This document shows, piece after piece, positions 43,446 through 54,147 of a DNA stretch of 64,000 nucleotides. Positions within the stretch are counted from its first letter, which is position 1. Each line of letters begins with the position of its first letter. The position numbers and the translations under genes were made by a program. The notes under the pieces are model-generated. The model made no database searches and was not told the origin of the DNA. It worked only from the letters and a program-made list of their open reading frames with translations. Origin of the DNA: Botrimarina mediterranea (GTDB lineage Bacteria; Planctomycetota; Planctomycetia; Pirellulales; Lacipirellulaceae); assembly GCF_007753265.1 (NCBI RefSeq), contig NZ_CP036349.1:2947363-3011362 (forward strand). The letters run 5' to 3'.

Positions 43446-44666
43446 ATGAAGTTCGTCAAAGTCCGCCAAACGCTGGTATCGGCGCCGATACCCGACGTCA
43501 CCGCCGAGGTCCGTCGGCAACTCGACCTGCTCGGCCCGCCGCCGCAGGGCGAGGTGGCGATCACCGCCGGTTCGCGCGGCATCAGCAACATCGTCGAAAT
43601 CACGAAGGCCGCGGGCGACTGGCTCCGCGACCACGGCGCTACACCCTTTGTTGTCCCCGCGATGGGCTCGCACAACGGCGCCACCGACGCCGGCCAGAAG
43701 GAGATGGTCGAGTCGCTCGGCGTCACCGAGGCCGCGACCGGCATGCCGATCCGCTCCAGCATGGAGTGCGTCAAGGTCGGTGAGGTGCCCAGCGGCGACG
43801 TCTGGATGGACCGCCACTGCTACGAGTCGGCCGGTGTCTTGGTGCTCAACCGCATCAAGCTCCACACCTGCTTCAGCGGACCCGTCCAAAGCGGACTGAC
43901 GAAGATGATGGTCGTCGGCATGGGCAAGATCCGCTCGGCCGAGACCTTCCACTCGACGCCCACGCCGCTGATGAAGCACATGCTTCTCGACATGGGGAAG
44001 CTCCTCATCGACAGCGGCAAGATCTGGGCCGGCCTCGCCATCCTCGAAGACGGCTACGACCACACCGCCGAACTACACGCCGTCCCTGCCGCCGAGATCC
44101 TCCAACGCGAACCGCAGTTGCTCGAGAAGCACCGCGGCTACTTCCCGTCGCTACCCCTCGACGCGATCGACGTGCTGGTCGTCGACAAGATCGGCAAGAC
44201 CTTCAGCGGCACCGGAATGGACCCCAACGTCATCGGCCGCCGTGGCACGAGCGTCGAGGATGTCGAGAAGCCACAGGTGAAGATCATCGCCTGCCTAGAA
44301 CTGGTCGAAGCCTCGAAGGGGAACGCCATCGGCGTCGGCCTCGCCGACTTCATCACTCGCCGGCTCCGCGACGCGATCGACGAGCACAAGACGTTCATCA
44401 ACGTCTACACAACCGGCGACATGCAACGCGGCAAGATTCCCGCCACGCTCGCCGACGACGAGGAGGTCTTCGAGAAAATGCGGGCCCGCTACGGCGAACG
44501 CCGCTGGGTGGTGGTCCCCAACACCCTGCACCTCGACCAGCTCTGGGTGAGCGAGGACCTCGCAGACGAAGTCGCCGCGCACGCCCAGTGCGAGGTCGTC
44601 AGCAATCCGTTCGAACTGGCGTTCAGCGCCGGGCGGCACAACTTGGCGTTCGACGCGCCGCAGTAG
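43446..44666 (+). CDS. LarA-like (nickel-pincer lactate racemase family) protein
   Basis: 406 residues. It resembles the LarA/DUF2088 family: early PQGEVAITAGSRGISNIVEI (nucleotide-like binding), PAMGSHNGATDAGQKEM where the His matches the catalytic GtH of LarA, and LNRIKLHTCFSGPVQSGLTKMMVVGMGKIRSAETFHS, which matches the His/Lys nickel-pincer region. LarA racemises lactate; relatives act on other 2-hydroxy acids. No LarB, LarC or LarE maturation gene is in the window. Next to the rhamnose genes, whose aldolase/dehydrogenase yields L-lactate, so 2-hydroxy-acid racemisation or epimerisation is plausible. The similarity to true LarA is distant. Confidence 0.62.
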   Translation: MKFVKVRQTLVSAPIPDVTAEVRRQLDLLGPPPQGEVAITAGSRGISNIVEITKAAGDWLRDHGATPFVVPAMGSHNGATDAGQKEMVESLGVTEAATGMPIRSSMECVKVGEVPSGDVWMDRHCYESAGVLVLNRIKLHTCFSGPVQSGLTKMMVVGMGKIRSAETFHSTPTPLMKHMLLDMGKLLIDSGKIWAGLAILEDGYDHTAELHAVPAAEILQREPQLLEKHRGYFPSLPLDAIDVLVVDKIGKTFSGTGMDPNVIGRRGTSVEDVEKPQVKIIACLELVEASKGNAIGVGLADFITRRLRDAIDEHKTFINVYTTGDMQRGKIPATLADDEEVFEKMRARYGERRWVVVPNTLHLDQLWVSEDLADEVAAHAQCEVVSNPFELAFSAGRHNLAFDAPQ

Positions 44667-45023
44667 AGCCCTCTCCGCATCACTCCGGTCGCTGACGCTC
44701 CCGGCTCGCCGACAGCGTTCTTCAATTTGCCGTAGCGTCTCGCGCAGAGGCGCGGAGACAGCAGAGTTGGATGTCTTGAGACTCGCGCAAAGGCGCGAAG
44801 TCGCGAAGGGCACGCAATTGCGCGTTCGTCTGCAGTTGCGGTCCTACTTCTACCAATCCTTATCTTCGCGCCTTGGCGGCTTTGCGTGAGTCTTCATCGC
44901 AGGCCCTCGGCGTCTCTGCGTGAAACTGCCCGCATCGTCGCGCAAGGCTAGCATCGCTACCCCGAAGCGAAGCACGCTCAGACGAGTAGCTGGCGAGCCG
45001 TAAGCGTCAGCGACCGGAGGATG
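44667..45023. repeat. 357-bp intergenic repeat cluster
   Basis: Between the convergent LarA-like and small membrane protein genes there is no gene, only nested inverted repeats. Outer arms 44679-44710 and 44992-45022 share CCGGTCGCTGACGCT and its complement; the inner E-type repeat has CGCGCAGAGGCGCGGAGA against GTCTCTGCGTGAAAC, and CGCGCAAAGGCGCGAAG against CTTCGCGCCTTGGCGG. Closely similar to the E element upstream of galK. Confidence 0.8.
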
Positions 45024-45215
45024 TCACTCGTCGATCGCTTCTTCCATCGACGCCTCGGCCCCCGGCCACAACGCCGCCACGAACCAGACGGCGGTCATCA
45101 CCAGCGCCAACGTCTTGTACGCGTCTAGGCCCAGCGCGCCGTTGATGTACGCAAAGGGCGCAAAGGCGATCGTCGCGATCGCCAGTGCCCCAACGAGCAT
45201 CACCAGTTTCTTCAT
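45024..45215 (-). CDS. 63-residue membrane protein paired with NCS1 transporter
   Basis: Small protein with two hydrophobic helices: MLVGALAIATIAFAPFAYI (about 6-25) and TLALVMTAVWFVAALW (about 35-51), then an acidic end PGAEASMEEAIDE. Starts 11 bp after the transporter stop, same strand, so co-translation is likely. No family recognised. Its size and spacing fit an accessory subunit or regulator of the transporter, by analogy with other small membrane partners of permeases; that is inference. Confidence 0.62.
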   Translation of the reverse strand: MKKLVMLVGALAIATIAFAPFAYINGALGLDAYKTLALVMTAVWFVAALWPGAEASMEEAIDE

Positions 45216-45226
45216 CGGTCCGTTCC

Positions 45227-46633
45227 TTAGGCGTCAGCGAGATGGGTGAGTTCCGGCTGCGGCCGCTGCGTCAATTTACTCAGCAAGAGGTAGATCACGC
45301 CGCAAGCGATCCACGCCGGCACAACGCAGTAAGCGGCAAATACCCCCTGCTTGAAGATCAGGTACAGACCCACCGCGACCGGCAGGCCCCAGGCGACCAG
45401 CACCGCCATGTTGAACTGCATGCCAGTCCGGGCGGCGTACTCCTCGGTGAGCCCCATCCGCTTCATCAGCCAGTAGTCGACGAAGATCACGGCGCCCATC
45501 GGCCCAAGAATTGTCCCATAGGTGCCGACAAAGTCGAGCAGTTTATAAGCCAAGTTGGGAAACGCGCCGGCAATCGTCGCGACGGCGCCGGCGATCAAAG
45601 TCGCCGTCACCAGCGACATGCCGGGGATCAGGCTCTGGAACGCAAGGCCCGATCGATAGATCGTTGGGTTCGCGGTCGTCCAACCCGCGATGACGACGCA
45701 AAGAACGCCGGTCCATCCGAGCGCGCTGAACGCCATCACACCCGGGTTGGGATCGGTGAGCTGCGAGAGCTTGATCTGCGCCGCCAGCAAGAGACCGGCC
45801 GAGATCCAGGCGACATAGTGGCCGAGGAACATGCCGATCGCCGGCGCCCAGCCGCTAGACGCATTCCGCGCGTAGCGGAAGATTGACAGGTCGGCCATCC
45901 CGAAGTGCATCGCCCCATTGCAGAGCCAAGCGAACGCCACCAACTGCCAGAACGGGAACGCCTTCTCACCCTGCTCATTCTGAATGAAGGCGATCGCGTC
46001 GCTCCAGAAGGCGCCCTCGGTCAGCTTCGAGAAGCTATCGACGCCCATCTGTCCGAGCGACACGAGCCCCGCCGCCGCGAAGACCGCGATCATCCACGGC
46101 GCCGCGTAGTTAGCGACCCGCGCGACCGTCTTGTAGCCGGCTGCCGCAATGACGCTCATCACGATGCCAACCAGCATGACAATCAACGTGAACGACGGAG
46201 ACCCCAAGGCGAATGTCTCCTCCGGCACCTTGTAATCAACTCCAAACGGCACTCCCACCGCGCTGGCCGACACCGTCACCATCGCTCCCGCCAGGAAGCA
46301 GAACAGCACGCCGTTGACGACGTTGTACAGCTTCACCATCTGCGAGCCGGCGATCCGCTCAAGCTGATAATAAAGCGTCATCCGCTTCGCCATCGCGATC
46401 GGCACAACGAGGTACCGCCACGTCAGCACTGCTAAAACGTTGCCGAGCAATAGCCCGACGACCACGTCCTGCAGGCTCGCCCCCGCGGCGAGGAACAGCG
46501 GACCGATCATAAACTCGGTGCCCGCGCAATGCTCGCCGGCGTACATGCCCCAAAACTTGCTCGGTCCCAACAACGCCGACTCAGGCACCGGCGTGCGCTC
46601 GAACTCACCGCCGGAGGATTCCGTCTCAGCCAT
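45227..46633 (-). CDS. NCS1-family (cytosine permease-like) transporter
   Basis: 468 residues, about 12 transmembrane helices. The N-terminal motif PESALLGPSKFWGMYAGEHCAGTEFMIGPLF corresponds to the helix-1 region of NCS1 nucleobase:cation symporters, followed by LAVLTWRYLVVPIAMAKRMTLYYQLERIAG and the long central helices (NYAAPWMIAVFAAAGLVSLG; GAMHFGMADLSIFRYARN). The family carries cytosine, purines, hydantoins or allantoin, yet the gene is wedged between rhamnose isomerase and a small membrane protein, and no other transporter is in the rhamnose locus. It may carry L-rhamnose or a pathway product, which would be new for this family. Certain as NCS1-like, uncertain on substrate. Confidence 0.82.
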   Translation of the reverse strand: MAETESSGGEFERTPVPESALLGPSKFWGMYAGEHCAGTEFMIGPLFLAAGASLQDVVVGLLLGNVLAVLTWRYLVVPIAMAKRMTLYYQLERIAGSQMVKLYNVVNGVLFCFLAGAMVTVSASAVGVPFGVDYKVPEETFALGSPSFTLIVMLVGIVMSVIAAAGYKTVARVANYAAPWMIAVFAAAGLVSLGQMGVDSFSKLTEGAFWSDAIAFIQNEQGEKAFPFWQLVAFAWLCNGAMHFGMADLSIFRYARNASSGWAPAIGMFLGHYVAWISAGLLLAAQIKLSQLTDPNPGVMAFSALGWTGVLCVVIAGWTTANPTIYRSGLAFQSLIPGMSLVTATLIAGAVATIAGAFPNLAYKLLDFVGTYGTILGPMGAVIFVDYWLMKRMGLTEEYAARTGMQFNMAVLVAWGLPVAVGLYLIFKQGVFAAYCVVPAWIACGVIYLLLSKLTQRPQPELTHLADA

Positions 46634-46675
46634 AGAATTGCTGTAGAAGAGGGCCGCTAGTTAGATCGGGGATTG

Positions 46676-46766
46676 AACCACAAAGGAACGAAGGAACAAA
46701 GGGAGCACTAAGTAGCAGTGAGCTGCCTTTTGCAAACGTCCTTTGTTCCTTCGTTACTTTGTGGTT
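46676..46766. repeat. Palindromic element, family B copy 4
   Basis: Best-preserved copy: AACCACAAAGGAACGAAGG-type arms, 26 of 27 pairs, 37-bp loop, between the NCS1 transporter and rhamnose isomerase genes. Confidence 0.9.
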
Positions 46767-46769
46767 AAC

Positions 46770-48017
46770 TCAGCTGCGTTGGGACTGCACTTCGGCTTCG
46801 TACTTTTGGACTTGTTTGAGCCAACCCGCGCCCGCGGGGACGCCCTTCGCTTCACAGTAGTGCGTCCACACCGCGTCGAAGGGAAGCGTCTTGTGCTCTT
46901 CCATCAACGCGAGCCGCGCCGTCAGGTCGCCGGCGGCCTCGGCGTCGCGGACTTCGCCCCACGGCTCCAGCAGTGCAGCAAGCAGCGCCTTTTGCGTCGA
47001 TCGCACGCCAATGACCCACGCCGCGATGCGGTTGATCGTCGCATCGAAGAAGTCGAGGCCGATGTGGACACGCCCGCCGTAGCCGCCGCGGACGATCTCC
47101 TGCGCAATCGCCCGCAGCTCATCCGACAGCACCACGACGTGGTCGCTATCCCAACGCACCCCACGGCTAACGTGCAGCAACACTTCCGGAATGAACTGCA
47201 TGACTGCCGAGAGCTTGTCGCTGATCACCTCCGTTGGGTGGAAGTGACCCGCGTCGAGGCAAAGCACCTTGCCGTTCTTGATCGCGTACCCCATGTAGAA
47301 CTCGTGCGAGCCCACGGTGTAACTCTCGGCGCCGATACCGAAGAGCTTCGATTCGACCGCGTCGAGGTTCTGCTTCGGGTTGAGTTTCTCGCTGAAGACT
47401 TCGTCGAGAGCGCAGGCGAGGCGCTCGCGCGGCGCCTTGCGGTCGGCGGGCGTGTCCTTCGAGCCGTCGGGTACCCAGACGTTCGTCACACACGGCGAGC
47501 CCGTCGCGGCGCCCATCGCTGCGCCGATCCGCCGGCACGCCTTGCCGTGGTCGATCCAGAAGTCCCGGACCGACTTGTCGGCGTGTGATAGCGTCACGCC
47601 GCTCGCCGCGAGCGGGTGCGAAAAGTAGCTCGGGTTGAAATCGAGGCCCACGCCACGCGACTTGGCCCAATCGATCCACGCCGCGAAGTGCTCAGCGGTC
47701 AGCTGATCGCGCTCGACCTTCTCGCCGCCCGTCTCAGCGTAGATCGCATGCAAATTGAAGCGGTGCTTGCCGGGCAGCAGCGACATCGCCAGGTCGGCGT
47801 CCGCGCGCAGTTCCTCGGCGTTCCGCGCCTTGCCTGGGTAGTTCCCCGTCACCGCCAAGCCGCCGCCCAACTCACCGGCGCCCTCGAAGCCCCCAACGTC
47901 GTCCCCTTGCCAACAGTGGATCGACACGGGATAGGCGTCCATCGCCGCAACAGCGGCGTCGACATCGACGCCATGCTCGGCGTAACGCTCGCAAGCAAAC
48001 TCGTAGGCGGTTGTCAC
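46770..48017 (-). CDS. rhaA: L-rhamnose isomerase
   Basis: Interconverts L-rhamnose and L-rhamnulose with divalent metal in the cytosol. 415 residues, close to the 419 of E. coli RhaA. Seen: [21 protein letters not shown] near the N-terminus, [60 protein letters not shown] and [19 protein letters not shown] (metal ligands), then [17 protein letters not shown] and [17 protein letters not shown]. It is the E. coli/Bacillus RhaA type, not the shorter RhaI type. It is flanked on both sides by family B palindromes within the operon. Confidence 0.96.
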   Translation of the reverse strand: MTTAYEFACERYAEHGVDVDAAVAAMDAYPVSIHCWQGDDVGGFEGAGELGGGLAVTGNYPGKARNAEELRADADLAMSLLPGKHRFNLHAIYAETGGEKVERDQLTAEHFAAWIDWAKSRGVGLDFNPSYFSHPLAASGVTLSHADKSVRDFWIDHGKACRRIGAAMGAATGSPCVTNVWVPDGSKDTPADRKAPRERLACALDEVFSEKLNPKQNLDAVESKLFGIGAESYTVGSHEFYMGYAIKNGKVLCLDAGHFHPTEVISDKLSAVMQFIPEVLLHVSRGVRWDSDHVVVLSDELRAIAQEIVRGGYGGRVHIGLDFFDATINRIAAWVIGVRSTQKALLAALLEPWGEVRDAEAAGDLTARLALMEEHKTLPFDAVWTHYCEAKGVPAGAGWLKQVQKYEAEVQSQRS

Positions 48018-48040
48018 AGTTGTTATTGACCAAGTAAGGG

Positions 48041-48112
48041 AACCACCAAGGAACGAAGGAACAAAGGCTTAGGCGTCACGGTCTCCTTTCGTTCCTTAGT
48101 TCCTTTGTGGTT
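48041..48112. repeat. Palindromic element, family B copy 5
   Basis: AACCACCAAGGAACGAAGG-type left arm and CCTTTCGTTCCTTAGTTCC-type right arm with a 17-bp loop, filling the rhaA-rhaB gap. Confidence 0.86.
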
Positions 48113-48119
48113 CAACGTC

Positions 48120-49688
48120 TTAAAATGTAGTAAGGGAACGAAACCGCCGCTTGGCGGTTGTCCATTCAGCTGACTCTGCGTTGGGCTTTACGACCTCGAC
48201 ATCTTGCGAGCGGGCGACGACGCCGCGTAGCGCTTCGATGTCCTTCACCAAGCCGAGGCCCATTGCTTGCACCAACGCGTTGCCAAGCGCTGTCGCTTCG
48301 CTGGGGCCGAGCTTCACGGTGCGGCCGGTCGCGTCGGCGGCGAGTTGGTTGAGCAGGCGGTTGTTGACGCCGCCGCCGACGAGGTACAGCGTCGCAATGC
48401 GATGATCGGTGAGCGACTCGATCCGCTCGATCGTGTCGGCGTAGCACAACGCCAAGCTGTCGAGGCAGCAGCGTGCTAACTGACCGGGCGTCTCGGGGAT
48501 TGGCTGGGTCGTCCGATCGGCGTGGCCACGGAGCTTCGCGATGCTGTCGCCCGGCGCCGCTAGGTCCTCGGCGTTCGGATCGACGATCGTCCGCAGCGCC
48601 GGCGCCTCGGCGGCGAGGTCCGCCAGCTGGGCGTACTCGTACGATTTGCCCTGTCGCTCAAGATCGCGTCGCAGCTCTTGCACGAGCCATAGGCCCGCGA
48701 TGTTTCGCAGGAACCGCGTCTTGCCGGCGACCCCCTGTTCGTTCGTGAAGCCCGCCTCAAATGCCTCACGCGTCGTCATCGGCTGATCGAGTTCGACGCC
48801 CAGCAGCGACCATGTGCCGCTCGACAAGTAAGCCCACGAACCCGCGGCCTCGCCTTCCGCCGGAACCGCCGCCACCGCCGACGCCGTGTCGTGCGTCCCC
48901 GGGGCCACAACCGCCACAGGGTGTGGCAGGCCGAGTGACGCCGCCAACTCCGGCCGCACTGGCCCCAGCCTCGTCCCCGGCTCGACGATCTTCCCCAATG
49001 CCGCACTCGGCAGTCCGACCGTGGCGAGCAGTTCGCGATCCCAATCGCCCGTCACCGCCGACAGCATGCTGGTGGTCGAGGCGTTGGTGCGTTCGTTCGC
49101 CCGGACGCCCGACAGCCAGTAGTGCAGCAAGTCGGGCAAGAGCAGCAACGATGAACCATCGATCGCGAATATTCCGGGGCTCGCCGTGTGACGGGCTTCG
49201 AGCTGAAAGAGCGTATTGAACGACTGCGGCGGAATCCCCGTGCGGCCATAAATGGCCTCGGCGCCGCCATCGATCCGGCTCAGCACGCGGTCACGCGCCA
49301 CCGCATGCGCGGGATCGCGATAAGCGTGCGGCAAGCCAACGAGCTCACCCCCCGGCTCGACCAATCCCCAATCAACGCCCCACGTGTCGCAACCAACACT
49401 CTTGATCTCAACGCCCGCCTCGCGAGCCATCACCGCCGCCGCCTCGATGCCTGTCAGCACCTCGCGCCAAAGCGTCGTCAAATCCCAAACCGGCCCCGCC
49501 GGCGTATCGAGTGGTTCGTGGGAGAAGCGATGCGCCTCTTCAAGACGCACCACGAGCGGCTCACCGTCCAAAACGGCAAGCATCGCGCGGCCGCCCGAGG
49601 CGCCGAGGTCGATCGCGATGTGGGCTGAAGAAGGCAGGGAGGGACGAGGGGTTAGGGACGGGGGACGAGGGAAGCCTAGAAGAAGCAT
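48120..49688 (-). CDS. rhaB: Rhamnulokinase
   Basis: FGGY-family kinase making L-rhamnulose 1-phosphate. 522 residues from the ATG giving MLLLGFPRPP; a longer frame would overlap the upstream small gene and is rejected. Family homology begins at HIAIDLGASGGRAMLAVL (ATPase phosphate-1 motif); other parts: GCDTWGVDWGLVE, VVAPGTHDTASAVAAVP, YLSSGTWSLLGVE, LYLVGGGVNNRLLNQLAADATGRTV. Residues 7-16 (PRPPSLTPRP) are encoded by the left 31-bp arm of the inserted four-helix-bundle element, so the N-terminus seems to have been rebuilt by that insertion. Confidence 0.94.
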   Translation of the reverse strand: MLLLGFPRPPSLTPRPSLPSSAHIAIDLGASGGRAMLAVLDGEPLVVRLEEAHRFSHEPLDTPAGPVWDLTTLWREVLTGIEAAAVMAREAGVEIKSVGCDTWGVDWGLVEPGGELVGLPHAYRDPAHAVARDRVLSRIDGGAEAIYGRTGIPPQSFNTLFQLEARHTASPGIFAIDGSSLLLLPDLLHYWLSGVRANERTNASTTSMLSAVTGDWDRELLATVGLPSAALGKIVEPGTRLGPVRPELAASLGLPHPVAVVAPGTHDTASAVAAVPAEGEAAGSWAYLSSGTWSLLGVELDQPMTTREAFEAGFTNEQGVAGKTRFLRNIAGLWLVQELRRDLERQGKSYEYAQLADLAAEAPALRTIVDPNAEDLAAPGDSIAKLRGHADRTTQPIPETPGQLARCCLDSLALCYADTIERIESLTDHRIATLYLVGGGVNNRLLNQLAADATGRTVKLGPSEATALGNALVQAMGLGLVKDIEALRGVVARSQDVEVVKPNAESAEWTTAKRRFRSLTTF

Positions 49689-50109
49689 CGCTTGAACTAG
49701 ATATCTACTTTCTTCCGTAGGGCTTGTTGAAGGCTGCGAAGCATTCGGCTTTCTTCGTCGCACATCGACTGCAATTTTTCTACCGCAGCAGGAGACATAA
49801 AGCCGAGTTGCGAGGCGATGATTAATTGAGTTTCCATTTCCGCCAGCGACCCGCTTGCAATCGATAAGTGTCGTAGGTAGTCCTTCGTCGATTCACGGGC
49901 ATTTCCTTCCGCAATGTTTGAGGGAACTGAAACGGCGCACCGACGGAGCTGGCTCGTCAATCCGAAGCGTTCTTCTGCGGGGAAAGCACGAGTCGCCTCA
50001 TAGACGGCCAGAGAGAGCTTAACCCCCAGCTGCCAAACCTTAAGGTCACGATAGCTAGAAACACTCGCCATCATTCTTTCCCTCGTCCCCCGTCCCTAGC
50101 CCCTCGTCC

Positions 50110-50110
<1 letters not shown>
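49641..50110. mobile_element. Putative 470-bp cassette: S23 gene between 31-bp inverted repeats
   Basis: Arms 49641-49671 and 50080-50110 are inverted copies with 30 of 31 identical bases (GGGACGAGGGG(T/C)TAGGGACG...). They enclose exactly one gene. One arm touches the stop codon of the aldolase gene and the other is read as the N-terminus of RhaB, so the unit looks inserted into the junction of two operon genes. No target-site duplication could be made out. Confidence 0.6.
49697..50074 (-). CDS. Four-helix-bundle protein (S23 / 23S rRNA intervening-sequence type)
   Basis: 125 residues, full family length. Seen: YRDLKVWQLGVKLSLAVYEATRAFPAEERFGLTSQLRRCAVSVPSNIAEGNARES, the hallmark of S23/IVS proteins (LRR.A.S.P.NIAEG), then KDYLRHLSIASGSLAEMETQLIIA and a C-terminal helix with ESRMLRSLQQAL. 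Related proteins are encoded by insertions in 23S rRNA and as Avd accessory proteins of diversity-generating retroelements; biochemical role unknown in stand-alone cases. It interrupts the rhamnose operon in the operon's own direction. No reverse transcriptase or variable repeat is nearby. Confidence 0.9.
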   Translation of the reverse strand: MMASVSSYRDLKVWQLGVKLSLAVYEATRAFPAEERFGLTSQLRRCAVSVPSNIAEGNARESTKDYLRHLSIASGSLAEMETQLIIASQLGFMSPAAVEKLQSMCDEESRMLRSLQQALRKKVDI

Positions 50111-52308
<2,198 letters not shown>

Positions 52309-52331
52309 TGGAGGGTTGGGAATGGGAAAGA

Positions 52332-52344
52332 CGCTATTATAGCG
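52332..52344. promoter_or_regulatory. Perfect palindrome CGCTAT-T-ATAGCG
   Basis: 13 bp, 24 bases upstream of the aldolase/dehydrogenase start in the 119-bp divergent spacer to the DeoR-type gene. A likely operator for that regulator or part of the overlapping promoter. Confidence 0.45.
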
Positions 52345-52427
52345 GATTTTCTGGCTAGACGAAACCATTTTGGCCACTAAGTTGGTAAAAATCAACGCCA
52401 CGCATGTGGATATTTGTGGGATTCGCT

Positions 52428-53204
52428 ATGTTTGCCGGTCAACGCCAGAACGAGATCTACCGCGACCTCCAAGAGCAGGGCGCCGTCTCGGTGACTGCCC
52501 TGGCCGAGCGGTTCGCCGTCACCGACGAGACGATCCGCCGCGACCTGGCGAAGCTGGCCCGTAGCGGCCGCGTCAAACGCACCCACGGCGGCGCCGTCCT
52601 GGCGGCGAGCGATCCGAGCGAACCCCCCTTCGCTGTGCGGCAGACGGCTAACACAGCCGCCAAGCGGGCGATCGCCCTGGTCGCCGTCGGCGTGGTCCAG
52701 CCCGGCGACGTGATCGCGATCGACGCCTCCTCGACCGGCCTCGAGCTAGCGAAGTTGCTGCCGGAGGTTCCCACGGAGCTGCCGATCACCGTCGTCTCGA
52801 ACGGGCTCGATGTGGTGCGGTGGCTCGCCGACCGCGCCGACGTGAACGTCATCTCGACCGGCGGCGAATTCGACGCGGCCGGCCAGTGCTTCGTCGGCCC
52901 GATCGCCGAAACGGCCCTACGGCAGTTCGCCTTCCGTCGGGCGTTCGTCTCCTGCCGCGCACTCGACGCCACGCGCGGCGCCGGCGAGTCGTGCCCGTCG
53001 CACGCCGCGGTAAAGCGGGCGATGCTCGCCGCCGCGGAAGAGAGCTACCTCCTCGCCGACAGCAGCAAGTCCGCGGAGCGCGCGATGTGCTACTACGCCG
53101 AGCCGAGCGAGTTCAACCGCATCTACAGCGACGGCGAGATGGCGCTCGACACCCAGAAAGACCTGACCGAAGCCGGCGCCAACTTGGTTTGCGTCGCGCT
53201 GTAA
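52428..53204 (+). CDS. DeoR/GlpR-family transcriptional regulator
   Basis: 258 residues from the ATG giving MFAGQRQNEIYRDLQEQG; 8 more codons are open upstream. N-terminal helix-turn-helix: VSVTALAERFAVTDETIRRDLAKLARSGRVKRTHGGAVL, the DeoR signature. Effector domain (about 70-250): AIDASSTGLELAKLLPE, ITVVSNGLDVVRWLADR, VISTGGEFDAAGQCFVGPIAE and LLADSSKSAERAM, the sugar-phosphate isomerase-like fold that binds phosphorylated sugars. Divergent from the rhamnose operon, so it probably represses it and responds to rhamnulose 1-phosphate or a similar intermediate. Confidence 0.92.
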   Translation: MFAGQRQNEIYRDLQEQGAVSVTALAERFAVTDETIRRDLAKLARSGRVKRTHGGAVLAASDPSEPPFAVRQTANTAAKRAIALVAVGVVQPGDVIAIDASSTGLELAKLLPEVPTELPITVVSNGLDVVRWLADRADVNVISTGGEFDAAGQCFVGPIAETALRQFAFRRAFVSCRALDATRGAGESCPSHAAVKRAMLAAAEESYLLADSSKSAERAMCYYAEPSEFNRIYSDGEMALDTQKDLTEAGANLVCVAL

Positions 53205-53258
53205 CACAGTAGGTCAGAACCCGCCCGTCGGCTTCAAGAGGCGCTGTCGTCGCTACCT

Positions 53259-54029
53259 TCAAGGGTCGCCAGCGCAGCTCTCGGCAATCGCTTGGTGAAT
53301 GAGACGCGATGGCGCCAGCTTCGAGAGTTTGGCTCCCGACGCGTCGAAGACGACACCGACGTACATGCCAACAACCGTGGCGCTTTCGGGTGATTCCTCG
53401 CTAAGAAAGACGGGCCCGCCGCTGGTTCCTTGCGCAAGGGCCGGCGTGCAGTAGATGATCGGCTCCACCCCCCAATCACTGTCGGTCGAGATCTCCGCCG
53501 ACGCAATGTGTCCGACAACCACAACGGGTGATATCGGGTCCACGGCTCCGATGCCGAGGGGATAACCGGCGGTCTCGATCTTGGTCGTCCGTCCTGGTGT
53601 GTCGACGCCGAGGTTTTTCAGTGGGATTGAGATCGCCGTTAGCTGTGAGAAGTACACCTGCTTGTCTTCCTCAGGCGAAACTTCGGCAATGGCGAAATCC
53701 GAGTCCTCATGGCGTTTCCATGGGTTCGACCTCTCGGGGAAGAGGACGTCGAGCTTGGCCCATTGGGACCTGCCTTCTTGGTCGCGGTAAACGACCCGGC
53801 TGTTGCGATTGGTCTCGTCGCTGGCGTGGCCGGCAGTCACGAGGAAGAGCCTGGATTGATGGTTCACCAAGAACGCCGAGCATTGCGTCACACGGTTCGA
53901 GGTTCCTTCGCTCTTTGTCTGAATGCAGACGACGCGGTCCCACCGTTGAACGGACGGCGGCTCGGACGCCGTCGCCGAAGCCAGCGTCATCAGCAGAAGG
54001 ACGAGCACGCTCGCAGAGCCTTGGTTCAT
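53259..54029 (-). CDS. Exported trypsin-like serine protease
   Basis: 256 residues. Signal peptide MNQGSASVLVLLLMTLASATASEP. Chymotrypsin fold with a full triad: His in LFLVTAGHASDE, Asp in EDSDFAIAEVSP and Ser in QGTSGGPVFLSEE. Near the start there is VQRWDRVVCIQTKSEGTSNRVTQCSAFLVN. No PDZ domain. Stand-alone; no inhibitor or substrate gene is evident. The stop is followed by a short gap to the DeoR gene (convergent). Confidence 0.87.
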   Translation of the reverse strand: MNQGSASVLVLLLMTLASATASEPPSVQRWDRVVCIQTKSEGTSNRVTQCSAFLVNHQSRLFLVTAGHASDETNRNSRVVYRDQEGRSQWAKLDVLFPERSNPWKRHEDSDFAIAEVSPEEDKQVYFSQLTAISIPLKNLGVDTPGRTTKIETAGYPLGIGAVDPISPVVVVGHIASAEISTDSDWGVEPIIYCTPALAQGTSGGPVFLSEESPESATVVGMYVGVVFDASGAKLSKLAPSRLIHQAIAESCAGDP

Positions 54030-54072
54030 AGTGCTGGCGACTTTCGTCGAGAGTTTGCCGTCAGTTTTGTAG

Positions 54073-54089
54073 GTCAGGCTGTGCCTGAC
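54073..54089. repeat. Short palindrome GTCAGGC-TGT-GCCTGAC
   Basis: Second copy of the palindrome that encodes the XdhB tail, here in the 118-bp gap between the guanine deaminase and protease genes. It is preceded by TTTGTAG, and GACCTACAA follows 30 bp later. Confidence 0.75.
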
Positions 54090-54147
54090 GCGTCTCCATT
54101 TCTTCCGAGGGTTCTCGCGCTAGACCTACAAGGTCTCACCCCCGCCT

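Noticed and set aside
49689-49763. Longer rhaB start
   Set aside because: Would overlap the end of the S23 gene and adds residues unrelated to rhamnulokinases.
49697-50074. Diversity-generating retroelement (S23/Avd-like protein)
   Set aside because: No reverse transcriptase, template repeat or variable repeat was seen within the window.
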